Source of the DNA: Pedobacter sp. MC2016-14
GTDB lineage: Bacteria > Bacteroidota > Bacteroidia > Sphingobacteriales > Sphingobacteriaceae
DNA: 64,000 nucleotides
Assembly: GCF_020991475.1 (NCBI RefSeq)
Contig: NZ_JAJMPA010000001.1
Location: 1,674,001-1,738,000, forward strand
Direction: 5' to 3'
The position numbers and the translations under genes were made by a program. The notes beneath the pieces are model-generated. The model was not told the DNA's origin. It saw only the letters and a list, made by a program, of their open reading frames with translations, and made no database searches. This document shows positions 54,724 through 63,992 of the stretch, in pieces. Position 1 is the stretch's first letter. Each line of letters begins with the position of its first letter.

Positions 54724-56325
54724 ATGGAACAAAAGAGCTCGGTCTTTTCAGGACTGGATGCAAAAAAGTATTTTTTAAAGAAGAATCTTAAAAAGGATCT
54801 TCCTGCCAGTATTGTGGTTTTTCTGGTTGCCCTGCCTTTATGCTTAGGTATTGCGCTGGCATCTGGTGCTCCTTTATTTGCAGGCCTAATTACCGGTATC
54901 GTTGGCGGTATTGTAGTTGCTACTTTTAGCGGTTCTCAGCTTAGTGTAAGTGGTCCTGCAGCAGGTTTAACTGTAATTGTATTGGGTACCATTACAAAAT
55001 TAGGCAGTTACGAAACCTACCTGCTTGCCGTGGTGCTGGCAGGAGTAATGCAAATTGTGTTGGGCTTAATTAAAGCCGGCACCATTGGTAATTATTTTCC
55101 ATCCAGTGTTATAGAGGGAATGCTGGCAGCTATAGGCCTAATGCTTATTTTAAAGCAACTTCCCCATGCGCTTGGTGTAGATTCTGATTTTCTTGGCGAT
55201 GAAAGCTTTTTTCAAACCGATAACCAAAATACTTTTTCTGCCATAAACAATGCCCTGAGCAAGTTTAGTCTTGGTGCCATTATCATCAGTGGATTGTCCA
55301 TTGCCGTATTAATCTTCTGGCCTAAAATTAAACAAGTTAGCAGTGTGCCTGCGCCATTTATCGTGGTACTCATTGGTGTGGGTTTAAGTGCGGTTTTTCA
55401 AAATACAGGCTTGGCGTTAAAACCAAGTCAAATGGTGGCCATTCCAATTGTTACCGGCGTATCAGATTTCTTTAGTTTGTTCCGCTCGCCAGATTTCTCT
55501 GCTATTTTAAATAAAGATGTTTGGATTGCCGCCGGGACCATTGGTGTGGTAGCCAGTTTAGAGACTTTGCTGGGTATAGAAGCTATTGATAAAATTGATC
55601 CTATTAAACGGGTTACGCCAACAAACAGAGAGTTATTGGCCCAGGGTGTTGGTAACATGGTTAGCGGCATGATTGGTGGTTTACCTATGACATCAGTTAT
55701 TGTAAGAAGTTCTGCAAATGTAAACTCTGGCGCCAGAACAAAAATGTCGGCTATTTTTCACGGTACATGGCTTTTGATCTCTTTATTATTCATTCCAGGT
55801 TTAATTAATATGATGCCCTATGCCTGTCTGGCAGCAATTTTGTTGGTTACCGGATACAGGTTAGCGCGTATTGCTTTATTTAAACACATGTATCATAAAG
55901 GCTGGGATCAATTTATTCCTTTTGTAATTACTATTGTTGCCGTGCTGTTAACAGATTTGTTAAAGGGAGTAGCGGTGGGCATGCTGGTTTCTATCTTTTA
56001 CCTTTTGCGTACCAATATGCGTAATCCGTACTTTTATAAAGTAACTGAAGAAGGTAATTGTAAAAACATCAGAATTAAGCTTGCAGAAGAGGTTTCCTTC
56101 TTAAATAAAGCTGCAATACAAGTGCTATTAACGCAAATACCTAATGAAACAAATGTGATTATTGATGGAAAAAACTCACGATATATTGATCCAGATGTGC
56201 TCGAAACCATTTTTAACTACAAGCACAATGCTTACACTAAAGGGATTATTGTTACTTTAGACAATATTAAGAGCCAATATAACGTACCTAAATTAAATAC
56301 AAAAATTCAAGAAATTAACAATTAA
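54724..56325 (+). CDS. SulP-family anion transporter with STAS domain
   Basis: 533 residues. The transporter core of about 11-14 hydrophobic segments (LPASIVVFLVALPLCLGIALASGAPLFAGLITGIVGG, SGPAAGLTVIVLG, TSVIVRSSANVNSGARTKMS) is followed by a short STAS-like domain (about 455-525; VIIDGKNSRYIDPDVLETI). SulP members move sulfate or bicarbonate, often with sodium or protons. A beta carbonic anhydrase follows after five bases, favouring bicarbonate uptake (inference). Start chosen at the ATG at 54724 because the upstream extension to 54628 is not SulP-like and runs from the palindrome region. Confidence 0.9.
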   Translation: MEQKSSVFSGLDAKKYFLKKNLKKDLPASIVVFLVALPLCLGIALASGAPLFAGLITGIVGGIVVATFSGSQLSVSGPAAGLTVIVLGTITKLGSYETYLLAVVLAGVMQIVLGLIKAGTIGNYFPSSVIEGMLAAIGLMLILKQLPHALGVDSDFLGDESFFQTDNQNTFSAINNALSKFSLGAIIISGLSIAVLIFWPKIKQVSSVPAPFIVVLIGVGLSAVFQNTGLALKPSQMVAIPIVTGVSDFFSLFRSPDFSAILNKDVWIAAGTIGVVASLETLLGIEAIDKIDPIKRVTPTNRELLAQGVGNMVSGMIGGLPMTSVIVRSSANVNSGARTKMSAIFHGTWLLISLLFIPGLINMMPYACLAAILLVTGYRLARIALFKHMYHKGWDQFIPFVITIVAVLLTDLLKGVAVGMLVSIFYLLRTNMRNPYFYKVTEEGNCKNIRIKLAEEVSFLNKAAIQVLLTQIPNETNVIIDGKNSRYIDPDVLETIFNYKHNAYTKGIIVTLDNIKSQYNVPKLNTKIQEINN

Positions 56326-56330
56326 TAATT

Positions 56331-56999
56331 ATGTGCGCAGCTAATTCAGAAGAACTATTAAAAAGAGAAGAAATAACGCTCGAAAACTTGTTACAAGGTA
56401 ATAGAGATTTTGTAACTAAAACCTTAGAAGAAGACCCAGACTATTTTCAAAAGTTGTCTGCCGGACAAAAACCTCCTGTATTGTGGATCGGTTGTTCTGA
56501 TAGCCGCGTTCCTGCGGATAAGATTACCAACACCATGCCTGGTGATATTTTTGTAACACGGAATATTGCTAATGTGGTAACGCATTCTGATATGAGCATG
56601 TTAAGCGTATTAGACTATTCGGTTAATATACTTAAAATAAAACACATCATTGTTTGTGGACACTATGGATGCGGTGGTGTGGCTGCTGCCCATGGCAACC
56701 AACAAGTAGGATTAATTGACAACTGGTTACGTAACATTAAAGACGTGTACAGGTTAAACCAGACAGAGGTAGATGCATTGCCAGAAAATAAAAAGGTAGA
56801 TCGTTTGGTAGAGCTTAATGCCATCCACAGCGCAATGAATGTGATGAGCACTTCAATTGTACAAAATGCATGGGCAAATGGACAAGAACTATCTGTACAT
56901 GCATGGGTATACAGTCTTGAAACTGGATTAATTAACGACCTGAAATTTAGCTATTCTAAAGCTGATGATATGGACCCGATGTTTAAAATGGACATCTAA
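56331..56999 (+). CDS. Beta-class carbonic anhydrase
   Basis: 222 residues. Zinc ligands and dyad: CSDSRVPADK (Cys55, Asp57, Arg59) and HYGCGG (His111, Cys114). It interconverts CO2 and bicarbonate in the cytoplasm. Five bases after the SulP gene, so almost certainly cotranscribed; together they would trap inorganic carbon. A strong terminator follows. Confidence 0.95.
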   Translation: MCAANSEELLKREEITLENLLQGNRDFVTKTLEEDPDYFQKLSAGQKPPVLWIGCSDSRVPADKITNTMPGDIFVTRNIANVVTHSDMSMLSVLDYSVNILKIKHIIVCGHYGCGGVAAAHGNQQVGLIDNWLRNIKDVYRLNQTEVDALPENKKVDRLVELNAIHSAMNVMSTSIVQNAWANGQELSVHAWVYSLETGLINDLKFSYSKADDMDPMFKMDI

Positions 57000-57022
57000 T
57001 CCAATTATAAAGGTTTGAAAAT

Positions 57023-57058
57023 AAAAAAGCTCCGGGACGATACGCCAGGAGCTTTTTT
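57023..57058. terminator. Bidirectional terminator after the carbonic anhydrase gene
   Basis: AAAAAAGCTCC (57023-57033) pairs with GGAGCTTTTTT (57048-57058). It serves both the carbonic anhydrase gene and the convergent pruA. Confidence 0.92.
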
Positions 57059-57068
57059 TATGAGCAGT

Positions 57069-58703
57069 TTAATCTTCTCCTAAAAATGGATAACGGTAAT
57101 CCTTAGGTGGATCAAACGTTTCTTTAATTGTTCTTGGAGAAACCCAGCGCAACAGGTTAATCATAGAACCTGCTTTATCATTGGTTCCAGAACCTCTGGC
57201 GCCACCAAATGGCTGCTGTCCAACCACTGCACCGGTACATTTATCGTTGATGTAAAAATTACCTGCAGCATTGCGCAATGCCTGCGAAGCCTTGTCAATT
57301 GCATATCTATCCTGTGCAATCACTGCACCCGTAAGGGCGTAAATAGAAGTGGTATCAATTACCTCTAAAATGGCATCAAATTCTGTATCTTCATACACGT
57401 AAATGGTCAATACAGGTCCAAACAACTCTTCGCACATGGTGGTGTACTTAGGGTCTTTAACCAGCAAGACAGTAGGTTCAATAAAGTAACCCTTAGATTT
57501 GTCGTAGTTTCCACCAGCAACTACTTCTACACTATCATCTGCCTTAGCAGCGTCAATATATTTCGCCAGTTTATCAAAAGAACGCTCATCAATTACTGCA
57601 TTTATAAAGTTGCTGAAATCTTCGGTGCCGCCCATTTTAAAGGTAGCAAGGTCGCGCAACATAAAATCTTTAATTGCCTGCCATAAACTTTTAGCAATGT
57701 ACACCCTTGAGGCTGCAGAGCATTTTTGTCCCTGATATTCAAAAGCACCGCGTAAAATAGCTGTGCTAGATACTTCGGCATCTGCAGAGCCATGTACCAG
57801 GATAAAATCTTTACCACCGGTTTCGCCCACAATGCGCGGATAAGTTTTATATTTATGGATATTGGTTCCAATGGTTTTCCAAATGTTTTGGAATACAGCA
57901 GTTGATCCTGTAAAGTGGATTCCGGCAAAATCAGGGCTGTTAAAAATCACCTCACCTGCTTCAGGTCCATCTACATATACCAAATTAATTACGCCATCTG
58001 GCAAACCAGCTTCTTTAAAAATCTGCATCAGCACATTGGCAGCAAAAATCTGTGTATCTGCAGGTTTCCAAACCACTACGTTACCCATCATGGCAACAGA
58101 AGCTGGCAGGTTGGCTGCAATTGCAGTAAAGTTAAAAGGCGTTAAGGCAAAAACAAAGCCTTCCAGCGGACGTTGTTCAACCCTGTTCCAGGCTCCTTTT
58201 GGCGATACAGGAGGCTGTTGCTTATAAATATCAGCCATATAGCTTACATTAAAGCGTAAAAAATCTATCAGCTCACAAGCTGCATCAATTTCTGCCTGAT
58301 AAGCATTTTTGCTCTGTCCAAGCATAGTGGCTGCATTTAGCTTATACCTGTATGGGCCAGAAATCAATTCAGCAGCTTTCAGGAATATAGCAGCGCGATG
58401 TTCCCATGGCAGGTTTTCCCAATCGCTTTTTGCTGCCAATGCAGCATCAATACATTGCTGTACATGGCTTTTATTACCTATGTTGTAAGTTGCCAATATA
58501 TGTTGATGATCGTGCGGAGGCACCACTTTACCCTTGGTTTCAGTATAAATTTCTTCGCCACCAATATACATTGGGATATCAGGTTGCTTAGCGCGGGCAT
58601 CAGCCAGGGCAGCCTTTAAAAGTTCACGTTCTTTACTCCCGGGTGCATAACCAAAAATAGGTTCGTTTACCGGTGCGGGTACGTTAAAAAATCCTTTAAG
58701 CAT
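57069..58703 (-). CDS. pruA: L-glutamate gamma-semialdehyde (1-pyrroline-5-carboxylate) dehydrogenase
   Basis: 544 residues, the size of the stand-alone P5C dehydrogenase. It starts with a family-specific N-terminus (LKGFFNVPAPVNEPIFGYAPGSKERE). Catalytic residues lie in VGETGGKDFILVH (Glu) and FEYQGQKCSAASRVY (Cys), with FTGSTAVFQNIW for NAD binding. It oxidises glutamate semialdehyde to glutamate in proline breakdown. No proline dehydrogenase gene is adjacent. Confidence 0.95.
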   Translation of the reverse strand: MLKGFFNVPAPVNEPIFGYAPGSKERELLKAALADARAKQPDIPMYIGGEEIYTETKGKVVPPHDHQHILATYNIGNKSHVQQCIDAALAAKSDWENLPWEHRAAIFLKAAELISGPYRYKLNAATMLGQSKNAYQAEIDAACELIDFLRFNVSYMADIYKQQPPVSPKGAWNRVEQRPLEGFVFALTPFNFTAIAANLPASVAMMGNVVVWKPADTQIFAANVLMQIFKEAGLPDGVINLVYVDGPEAGEVIFNSPDFAGIHFTGSTAVFQNIWKTIGTNIHKYKTYPRIVGETGGKDFILVHGSADAEVSSTAILRGAFEYQGQKCSAASRVYIAKSLWQAIKDFMLRDLATFKMGGTEDFSNFINAVIDERSFDKLAKYIDAAKADDSVEVVAGGNYDKSKGYFIEPTVLLVKDPKYTTMCEELFGPVLTIYVYEDTEFDAILEVIDTTSIYALTGAVIAQDRYAIDKASQALRNAAGNFYINDKCTGAVVGQQPFGGARGSGTNDKAGSMINLLRWVSPRTIKETFDPPKDYRYPFLGED

Positions 58704-58723
58704 GATAATAAGTTGTTTTTGTG

Positions 58724-58731
58724 CAAAGATA
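58724..58731 (-). promoter_or_regulatory. -7 element for pruA
   Basis: Minus strand reads TATCTTTG, a perfect TAnnTTTG match, 20 bases before the start. No clear -33 TTG. Confidence 0.55.
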
Positions 58732-58803
58732 GGTAATCAACAGAATATAATTGTCTTTTGCAGGTTAAGAGGATAGGAATAAACCCGTTCCCATTTTTAT
58801 TGT

Positions 58804-58811
58804 TATTTTTG
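58804..58811 (+). promoter_or_regulatory. Candidate -7 element for lpxK
   Basis: TATTTTTG fits TAnnTTTG and ends 10 bases before the ATG at 58822. No good -33 element. Confidence 0.5.
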
Positions 58812-58821
58812 ATGTTTAAGA

Positions 58822-59904
58822 ATGTTTACATACCTGCGATTACTCTTATTTCCGTTTTCCCTGATCTACGGTTTGGTGGTTATTGTCCGCAATAAACTCT
58901 ATGATGCAGGTTTTTTTAAATCTGTAGCATTTGATTTGCCTGTTATTTGTGTAGGCAATCTTGTCGTCGGCGGATCGGGGAAAACACCTGTAACAGAATA
59001 CCTCGTCAGTTTACTAAGCACGCATAAAATTGCTATTCTAAGCCGTGGTTATGGTCGCAACACCAAAGGCTTTATTTTGGCTGATGAAAGCGCTACTGCT
59101 CAAAGTATAGGCGATGAGCCGATGCAGTTTTTCAGTAAATTTCCACAGGTTACAGTGGCGGTTTGTGAAGATCGGGTATATGGCATAGCGCAGCTTCAGC
59201 AGCAGCATGACCTCATTATCCTTGATGATGCTTTTCAGCACAGGGCGGTTAAAGCAGGTTTCAACATCCTTCTTTTTGAATATCAAAAACTGCGTTCGTT
59301 TCAGTTTTTACTACCTGCCGGCAATCTAAGGGAGCCTTTTAGCGGCTTTAAACGGGCACAAGCAGTATTGGTTACCAAGGCACCAGCAAATTTATCACCA
59401 GCAGATGAAGCGCTATGCAGCGCCAAATTCCGTACTGGAAAAAATAAACCCTCGTTTTCGTTTTTAAAATACGACGACCTCATCTCCTTAAACGGGCAGC
59501 CTTCAAAACCAGTTGCTAATGTAAATCAACATACTGTAGTGTTTTTGCTTACAGGTATTGCCAACCCAGGGCCGCTTATCTCTTACATAAGCAACTATAC
59601 TAAGGCCATTGAACAGCATGAATATCCAGATCACTACCAGTTTAGTCTGGCCGATATTGACAAGCTTTGCAAAGCGTTTAAACAGCATCCGGGTACAGAA
59701 AAAATAATCATCACAACAGAAAAGGACGCGCAGCGTTTATTAAGTTCTGCTATACAAGAATTACTGCTAAATTTGCCGGTATATTATTTACCTGTCAAGG
59801 TAGCGCTTAAAGCCGAAGATAAAATTACATTTGATAAAAAGATACTAGACTATGTTTCAAGCCATACACGAAACCGTACAATACATAAAGCAGAAAATAG
59901 CTGA
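58822..59904 (+). CDS. lpxK: Tetraacyldisaccharide 4'-kinase
   Basis: 360 residues, family size. A membrane-associated N-terminal helix (about 4-22), then the Walker A motif GNLVVGGSGKTPVTEYL (Lys54), LSRGYGRNTKGF, GDEPMQF and LDDAFQHRAVKAGFNILLFEY. It phosphorylates the lipid A precursor at the inner membrane, confirming an LPS-type outer membrane. The last 53 bases overlap punA in another frame. Confidence 0.95.
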   Translation: MFTYLRLLLFPFSLIYGLVVIVRNKLYDAGFFKSVAFDLPVICVGNLVVGGSGKTPVTEYLVSLLSTHKIAILSRGYGRNTKGFILADESATAQSIGDEPMQFFSKFPQVTVAVCEDRVYGIAQLQQQHDLIILDDAFQHRAVKAGFNILLFEYQKLRSFQFLLPAGNLREPFSGFKRAQAVLVTKAPANLSPADEALCSAKFRTGKNKPSFSFLKYDDLISLNGQPSKPVANVNQHTVVFLLTGIANPGPLISYISNYTKAIEQHEYPDHYQFSLADIDKLCKAFKQHPGTEKIIITTEKDAQRLLSSAIQELLLNLPVYYLPVKVALKAEDKITFDKKILDYVSSHTRNRTIHKAENS

Positions 59905-60667
59905 TTTTGATCCTGAAATTGGGATTGTACTCGGCACCGGATTGGGTGGACTGGTTACTGAAATGACCATTGAGCATAGTCTGATGTATGCTAATATCCC
60001 TAATTTTCCAATTTCTACTTTAGAGTTTCATTCAGGCAAACTCTTGTTTGGTACCTTAAATGGTAAAAAGGTAGTGGCTATGCAAGGCCGTCTTCATTAT
60101 TATGAGGGTTACAGCATGCAGCAAATTACTTTTCCCATTCGCGTACTTAAAGCTTTAGGTATTAAACATCTTTTTGTGTCTAATGCTGCAGGCTCTTTAA
60201 ATCCAGAATTTAAAAAGGGCGATCTGATGGTCATTTGCGATCACATCAATCTGCTGCCCGAAAGCCCGCTTAGGGGTAGAAATGATGAAGATATGGGGCC
60301 AAGATTTCCAGACATGAGTCAGCCTTATCATCATCAGCTAATTGAATCGGCATTGGCTATTGCGGCTAAAGAGGATATTCGCTGCCATAAAGGTGTGTAT
60401 GTAGCGGTTACTGGTCCAAACCTGGAAACCAAAGCTGAATATAAATATTTAAGAATTATAGGTGGCGATGCAGTTGGAATGAGTACCGTGCCGGAGGTTA
60501 TTGTTGCCAAGCACATGAGCATTCCGGTATTTGCCATTTCGGTACTCACAGACGAAGGTTTTCCAGAGGTATTGCTCCCCGTAAGTTTAGAAGAGATTAT
60601 AGAAACGGCAAGAATTGCTGAGCCTAAAATGACACAGATATTAAGCCAATTAATTGCCACTTTATAA
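59852..60667 (+). CDS. punA: Purine-nucleoside phosphorylase
   Basis: 271 residues, the size of trimeric PNP. IGIVLGTGLGGLV (phosphate loop), GRLHYYEGYSMQQITFPIRVLKALG, LFVSNAAGSLN, TGPNLETKAEYKYLRIIGGDAVGMSTVPEVIVA and the nearby Asn/Glu residues are as in the family. It splits inosine and guanosine into base and ribose 1-phosphate. Starts 53 bases inside lpxK, and its stop overlaps the porin start, so translation is coupled at both ends. Confidence 0.96.
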   Translation: MFQAIHETVQYIKQKIADFDPEIGIVLGTGLGGLVTEMTIEHSLMYANIPNFPISTLEFHSGKLLFGTLNGKKVVAMQGRLHYYEGYSMQQITFPIRVLKALGIKHLFVSNAAGSLNPEFKKGDLMVICDHINLLPESPLRGRNDEDMGPRFPDMSQPYHHQLIESALAIAAKEDIRCHKGVYVAVTGPNLETKAEYKYLRIIGGDAVGMSTVPEVIVAKHMSIPVFAISVLTDEGFPEVLLPVSLEEIIETARIAEPKMTQILSQLIATL

Positions 60668-62661
60668 TGTTTAAAAGCGTTGTTTTATTTGTTTTGTGCC
60701 TGGTAATGTTTGGAGCGGGGACGGCGATGGCCCAGGATCTTAAAACTACTGTCAACGAAAATAAGGAGTTAGATTCCTTAAGGAAAAAGCTGGACGGTGC
60801 AGCAGACTCCGTAGTTTTTACCTCAAAATACATCCGGTTTACTACCCTTAAACTTACTAAAGATAGTATCCAGACCTTTCCTTTGGATACCAGTTTGAGA
60901 GGTTTCCAAAACTACAGCGTACTTCAAAAGCCACGCAGGCCCACCATTGGTACGGGTAACTTAGGACTGGCTGCAAAAGATATGCTCTTTGAACCCGTAA
61001 AAACCATTGGTTTTGATGCCGGGTTTCATGCGCTAGATTATTATGCGATGGATCATGATGATGTGATGTATTATCAGGCAAGAACTCCTTTTACCAATCT
61101 ATCTTACATCAGTTCGGGGCAGGTAGAGCAATTGCTAAAGGTTACGCATTCGCAAAATATCAAAAGAAACCTCAATGTGGGGGCCAACTACAACCGTATT
61201 GGGGCCAACGGACAATATTCCCGTCAAAGGGGTGATGATCTCAATGCAGCTTTGTTTTCCTGGTACCAGTCTCCGGGCAAACGCTACAACCTTTGGGTAA
61301 ACGCTGTTTTTAACACCATGAAGGCACAGGAAAATGGTTCAACACCAAATGATTCCATCTTTACCAATAAAGCTAATCCAATTGCCAGAGAGTCAGAAGT
61401 AGTTAACTTAACCAACTCCAGGCAGCTTTGGCGTAAAAACAGCATTCTAATTAAGCAGTCTTATTTTATTGGCCGGATAGATACGGTAGATCAGGAAGTG
61501 ATGAAGAAGGTATTGCCTACCAACAAGGTTAGCTATAGCTTTATGTACAATACCAATAGCTACTCTTTTCATAAAGATGAGTCTGATAATTATTTGGTGT
61601 TGCCAAGGGGAATTGTAGATTCCATTTTTACCCGGGATTCAACCCATGTCAATAACATCCGGAATGAGTTTATGTACGGGTTCTTTTTGCGTGGTAAGTC
61701 GGGTTCCTTCATTAAAAATGAGCTGAAGATTGACGTTGGTATTCGAAATGACTTGTATACCTATACCCAGATTTCCAGCTATCGTGATTTGTCAAACTAT
61801 TATTCTTACCGCTCAACTTTTCAAAATACAGCTTTATTGGGCGCATTGGGCTATCGGTTTAGCGATAGGATAGACCTTAACGTAGATGTTCAGCAGATTT
61901 TTCAGGGCCGCCAAATTGGAGATTTCCTTTACGAAGCCAAAAGTAATGTGATGCTCAGTAAATCTGTAGGCCGTATTGTTCTTGGCGCGTATATGCAGAA
62001 TAAATCTCCCGAAGAAATTTACGAGCGTTATTTTGGCAACCACTACAGCTGGGTAAATAATTTCTCGAATACCAAAACGGTAAACTTCTCCTTCAATTAT
62101 TATAATGATAAACTAAAGTTTGAAGCCGGGGCAAGCTATTACCTGGTCAATAACTACCTTTATTTTGCGCAGCAAGGCAATAACAGCATTGCTCCGCAAC
62201 AACAAGATGGTAGCCTCAACCTTATTAAAGTTACCTTGGGTAAAAAGCTAAGTTTTGGTAAATTTAACCTGGACAGTTATTTGGTGTATCAGAAAACAGA
62301 CCAGACCAGCGTAATGCGTACGCCAGAGTTTTATACCTTCAATTCATTTTTCTTTAACCAAACGTTCTTTAAAGTGCTAAAAACCAATGTCGGTTTCGAT
62401 ATCAGGTACAATACGCCTTATAAATCGCAGTCGTACTCTGCGGCAGCCAGTCAGTTCTACAATACCACAAACGATTCCAGTTTACCTACTGAGCCTATAG
62501 CTGACGTTTGGATCAGGGCCGGTCTACGTAAGGCAAATATCTTTTTGAAGTATGATAATGTTGCCCAGGGACTATTCTCAAAAGGATATTACAGCATCAA
62601 AAACTACCCCATGCAAGACAGGTTAATGAAATTTGGTGTAAGCTGGAACTTCTACGATTAA
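60667..62661 (+). CDS. Outer-membrane beta-barrel protein, Porin_10 type
   Basis: 664 residues. Signal peptide (about 1-22, ending AMAQ). A soluble N-terminal stretch is followed by alternating aromatic beta strands to the C-terminal end, which finishes KFGVSWNFYD with an aromatic near the end as in barrel proteins. It fits the putative porin family of Bacteroidota. Substrate unknown. One-base overlap with punA, forming the lpxK-punA-porin operon. Confidence 0.8.
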   Translation: MFKSVVLFVLCLVMFGAGTAMAQDLKTTVNENKELDSLRKKLDGAADSVVFTSKYIRFTTLKLTKDSIQTFPLDTSLRGFQNYSVLQKPRRPTIGTGNLGLAAKDMLFEPVKTIGFDAGFHALDYYAMDHDDVMYYQARTPFTNLSYISSGQVEQLLKVTHSQNIKRNLNVGANYNRIGANGQYSRQRGDDLNAALFSWYQSPGKRYNLWVNAVFNTMKAQENGSTPNDSIFTNKANPIARESEVVNLTNSRQLWRKNSILIKQSYFIGRIDTVDQEVMKKVLPTNKVSYSFMYNTNSYSFHKDESDNYLVLPRGIVDSIFTRDSTHVNNIRNEFMYGFFLRGKSGSFIKNELKIDVGIRNDLYTYTQISSYRDLSNYYSYRSTFQNTALLGALGYRFSDRIDLNVDVQQIFQGRQIGDFLYEAKSNVMLSKSVGRIVLGAYMQNKSPEEIYERYFGNHYSWVNNFSNTKTVNFSFNYYNDKLKFEAGASYYLVNNYLYFAQQGNNSIAPQQQDGSLNLIKVTLGKKLSFGKFNLDSYLVYQKTDQTSVMRTPEFYTFNSFFFNQTFFKVLKTNVGFDIRYNTPYKSQSYSAAASQFYNTTNDSSLPTEPIADVWIRAGLRKANIFLKYDNVAQGLFSKGYYSIKNYPMQDRLMKFGVSWNFYD

Positions 62662-62690
62662 TGCCAGGTACTTCCAGATAAAGGAATGCG

Positions 62691-63992
62691 TTACGTTTTC
62701 TGTGGTTTCTTTTTAGCTGCGGGGAACAATACATTGTTCAGGATTAGTCTGTAGCCTGGCGAGTTAGGGTGTAAATTTAAATCCGTTTGTGGATCGCCCA
62801 CGGCGTGCTTATAATCCTCAGGGTCATGGCCTCCATAAAAGGTAAATTGGCCCTTTCCAATTTCTCCATGCAGATAGCGCACTTCATTGGCCCCTTTATT
62901 TTCGCCCATTACTGTAATTACAGGCTTCACCATGGCTTTGTTAAATGCGGTAGTTTGGCCCATAAAACCCTTAATTACCTTTTCGTGGTTTTGCGTCAGC
63001 ATGCTGGGTACCAAATCCCATTTCGCAGAAAAGTCAAACAACGTAAAAAAATCATTGCTCTCGGTTAAGTCACGCTGCATTTTTACATCTATGTTTGCCA
63101 GCCCGTAATAATAGGGGTTCTGGTCTATGGTAAAACCCTTAAAGGCCATTGTATTGTTGTAGTTAAGTTTAGATTGCGCATTTGGGTCTGCCCGGTCACC
63201 ATCAAACATGCTTTCGCAAATGTCTACACCATCCGCACTCAATGCAATATCAAAACTATCTGTGGCAGAACACATGGCAAACATGAAACCGCCACCCACA
63301 CAAAAGTCACGCATCTTTTTGGCCACTGCCAGTTTCATGGCAGCTACCTTGCCAAATCCATTTCTTGCTGCAGTGGCTTCCTGACTTTTCACATCGTTAC
63401 GGTACCAGCTTTCATTTTTAAAGCTACTCCAAAAACGACCGTATTGTCCGGTAAAATCTTCGTGGTGCAAATGCAGCCAGTCGTAGCCCATCAGCTTATC
63501 CCTTAAAACTTCGTCATCATACACCACATCATAAGGGATTTCTGCATAAGTAAGCACCATGGTTACGGCGTCGTCCCAGGGTAGCTTACTTTTTGGAGAG
63601 TAAACGGCAATTTTAGGTGCTTTTTCCAGTTTTACCATTTCCATATTTACACCTGGATCGGCTATTTCATTGAGTATCGCCGTTACTTTTCCATCCGGTA
63701 ACAGTTGGTAGCTAACACCTCTTGTTTTACATTCATCTTCTACAGCCTTATTATAACCAATCAAAAAACTGCCACCCTCGTAATTCAGTAACCAGCTTAC
63801 ATCCGCTTTCTGCACAATGCTCCAATAGGCAATTCCGTACGCTTTAAGATGGTTTTTCTGCGTTTCGTCCATATTAATCAGGATGGAGGATGCCCTGGCC
63901 GATTTTAATCCCAGGCAAAGCAAAATGCATAATGTACACACCGGAAGGTATAATAATAAGCCTTTTAAGCTGCTTTTAAATCTAAGTGCCAT
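62691..63992 (-). CDS. Secreted protein of the type often labelled asparagine synthetase B
   Basis: 433 residues. The N-terminus (LLLYLPVCTLCILLCLGLKSARAS) looks like a signal peptide or anchor. Recognisable stretches are MDETQKNHLKAYGIAYW, VSWLLNYEGGSF and LHPNSPGYRLILNNVLF. Homologues in Bacteroidota are often annotated as asparagine synthetase B, but the N-terminal Cys2 glutaminase and the SGGLDS ATP motif of AsnB are absent, and the protein has a signal-like start. A cysteine (MFAMCSATDSFD) and HHEDFTG stand out as possible catalytic sites. I call it of unknown function. Leftward, gene complete inside the window. Confidence 0.75.
   Translation of the reverse strand: MALRFKSSLKGLLLYLPVCTLCILLCLGLKSARASSILINMDETQKNHLKAYGIAYWSIVQKADVSWLLNYEGGSFLIGYNKAVEDECKTRGVSYQLLPDGKVTAILNEIADPGVNMEMVKLEKAPKIAVYSPKSKLPWDDAVTMVLTYAEIPYDVVYDDEVLRDKLMGYDWLHLHHEDFTGQYGRFWSSFKNESWYRNDVKSQEATAARNGFGKVAAMKLAVAKKMRDFCVGGGFMFAMCSATDSFDIALSADGVDICESMFDGDRADPNAQSKLNYNNTMAFKGFTIDQNPYYYGLANIDVKMQRDLTESNDFFTLFDFSAKWDLVPSMLTQNHEKVIKGFMGQTTAFNKAMVKPVITVMGENKGANEVRYLHGEIGKGQFTFYGGHDPEDYKHAVGDPQTDLNLHPNSPGYRLILNNVLFPAAKKKPQKT

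Noticed and set aside
57862-58227. 121-codon plus-strand frame within pruA
   Set aside because: Antisense shadow of an intact dehydrogenase with conserved catalytic residues.
59852-59904. Frameshift joining lpxK and punA
   Set aside because: Both proteins are complete with family-typical ends; overlap rather than a sequencing error explains the region.
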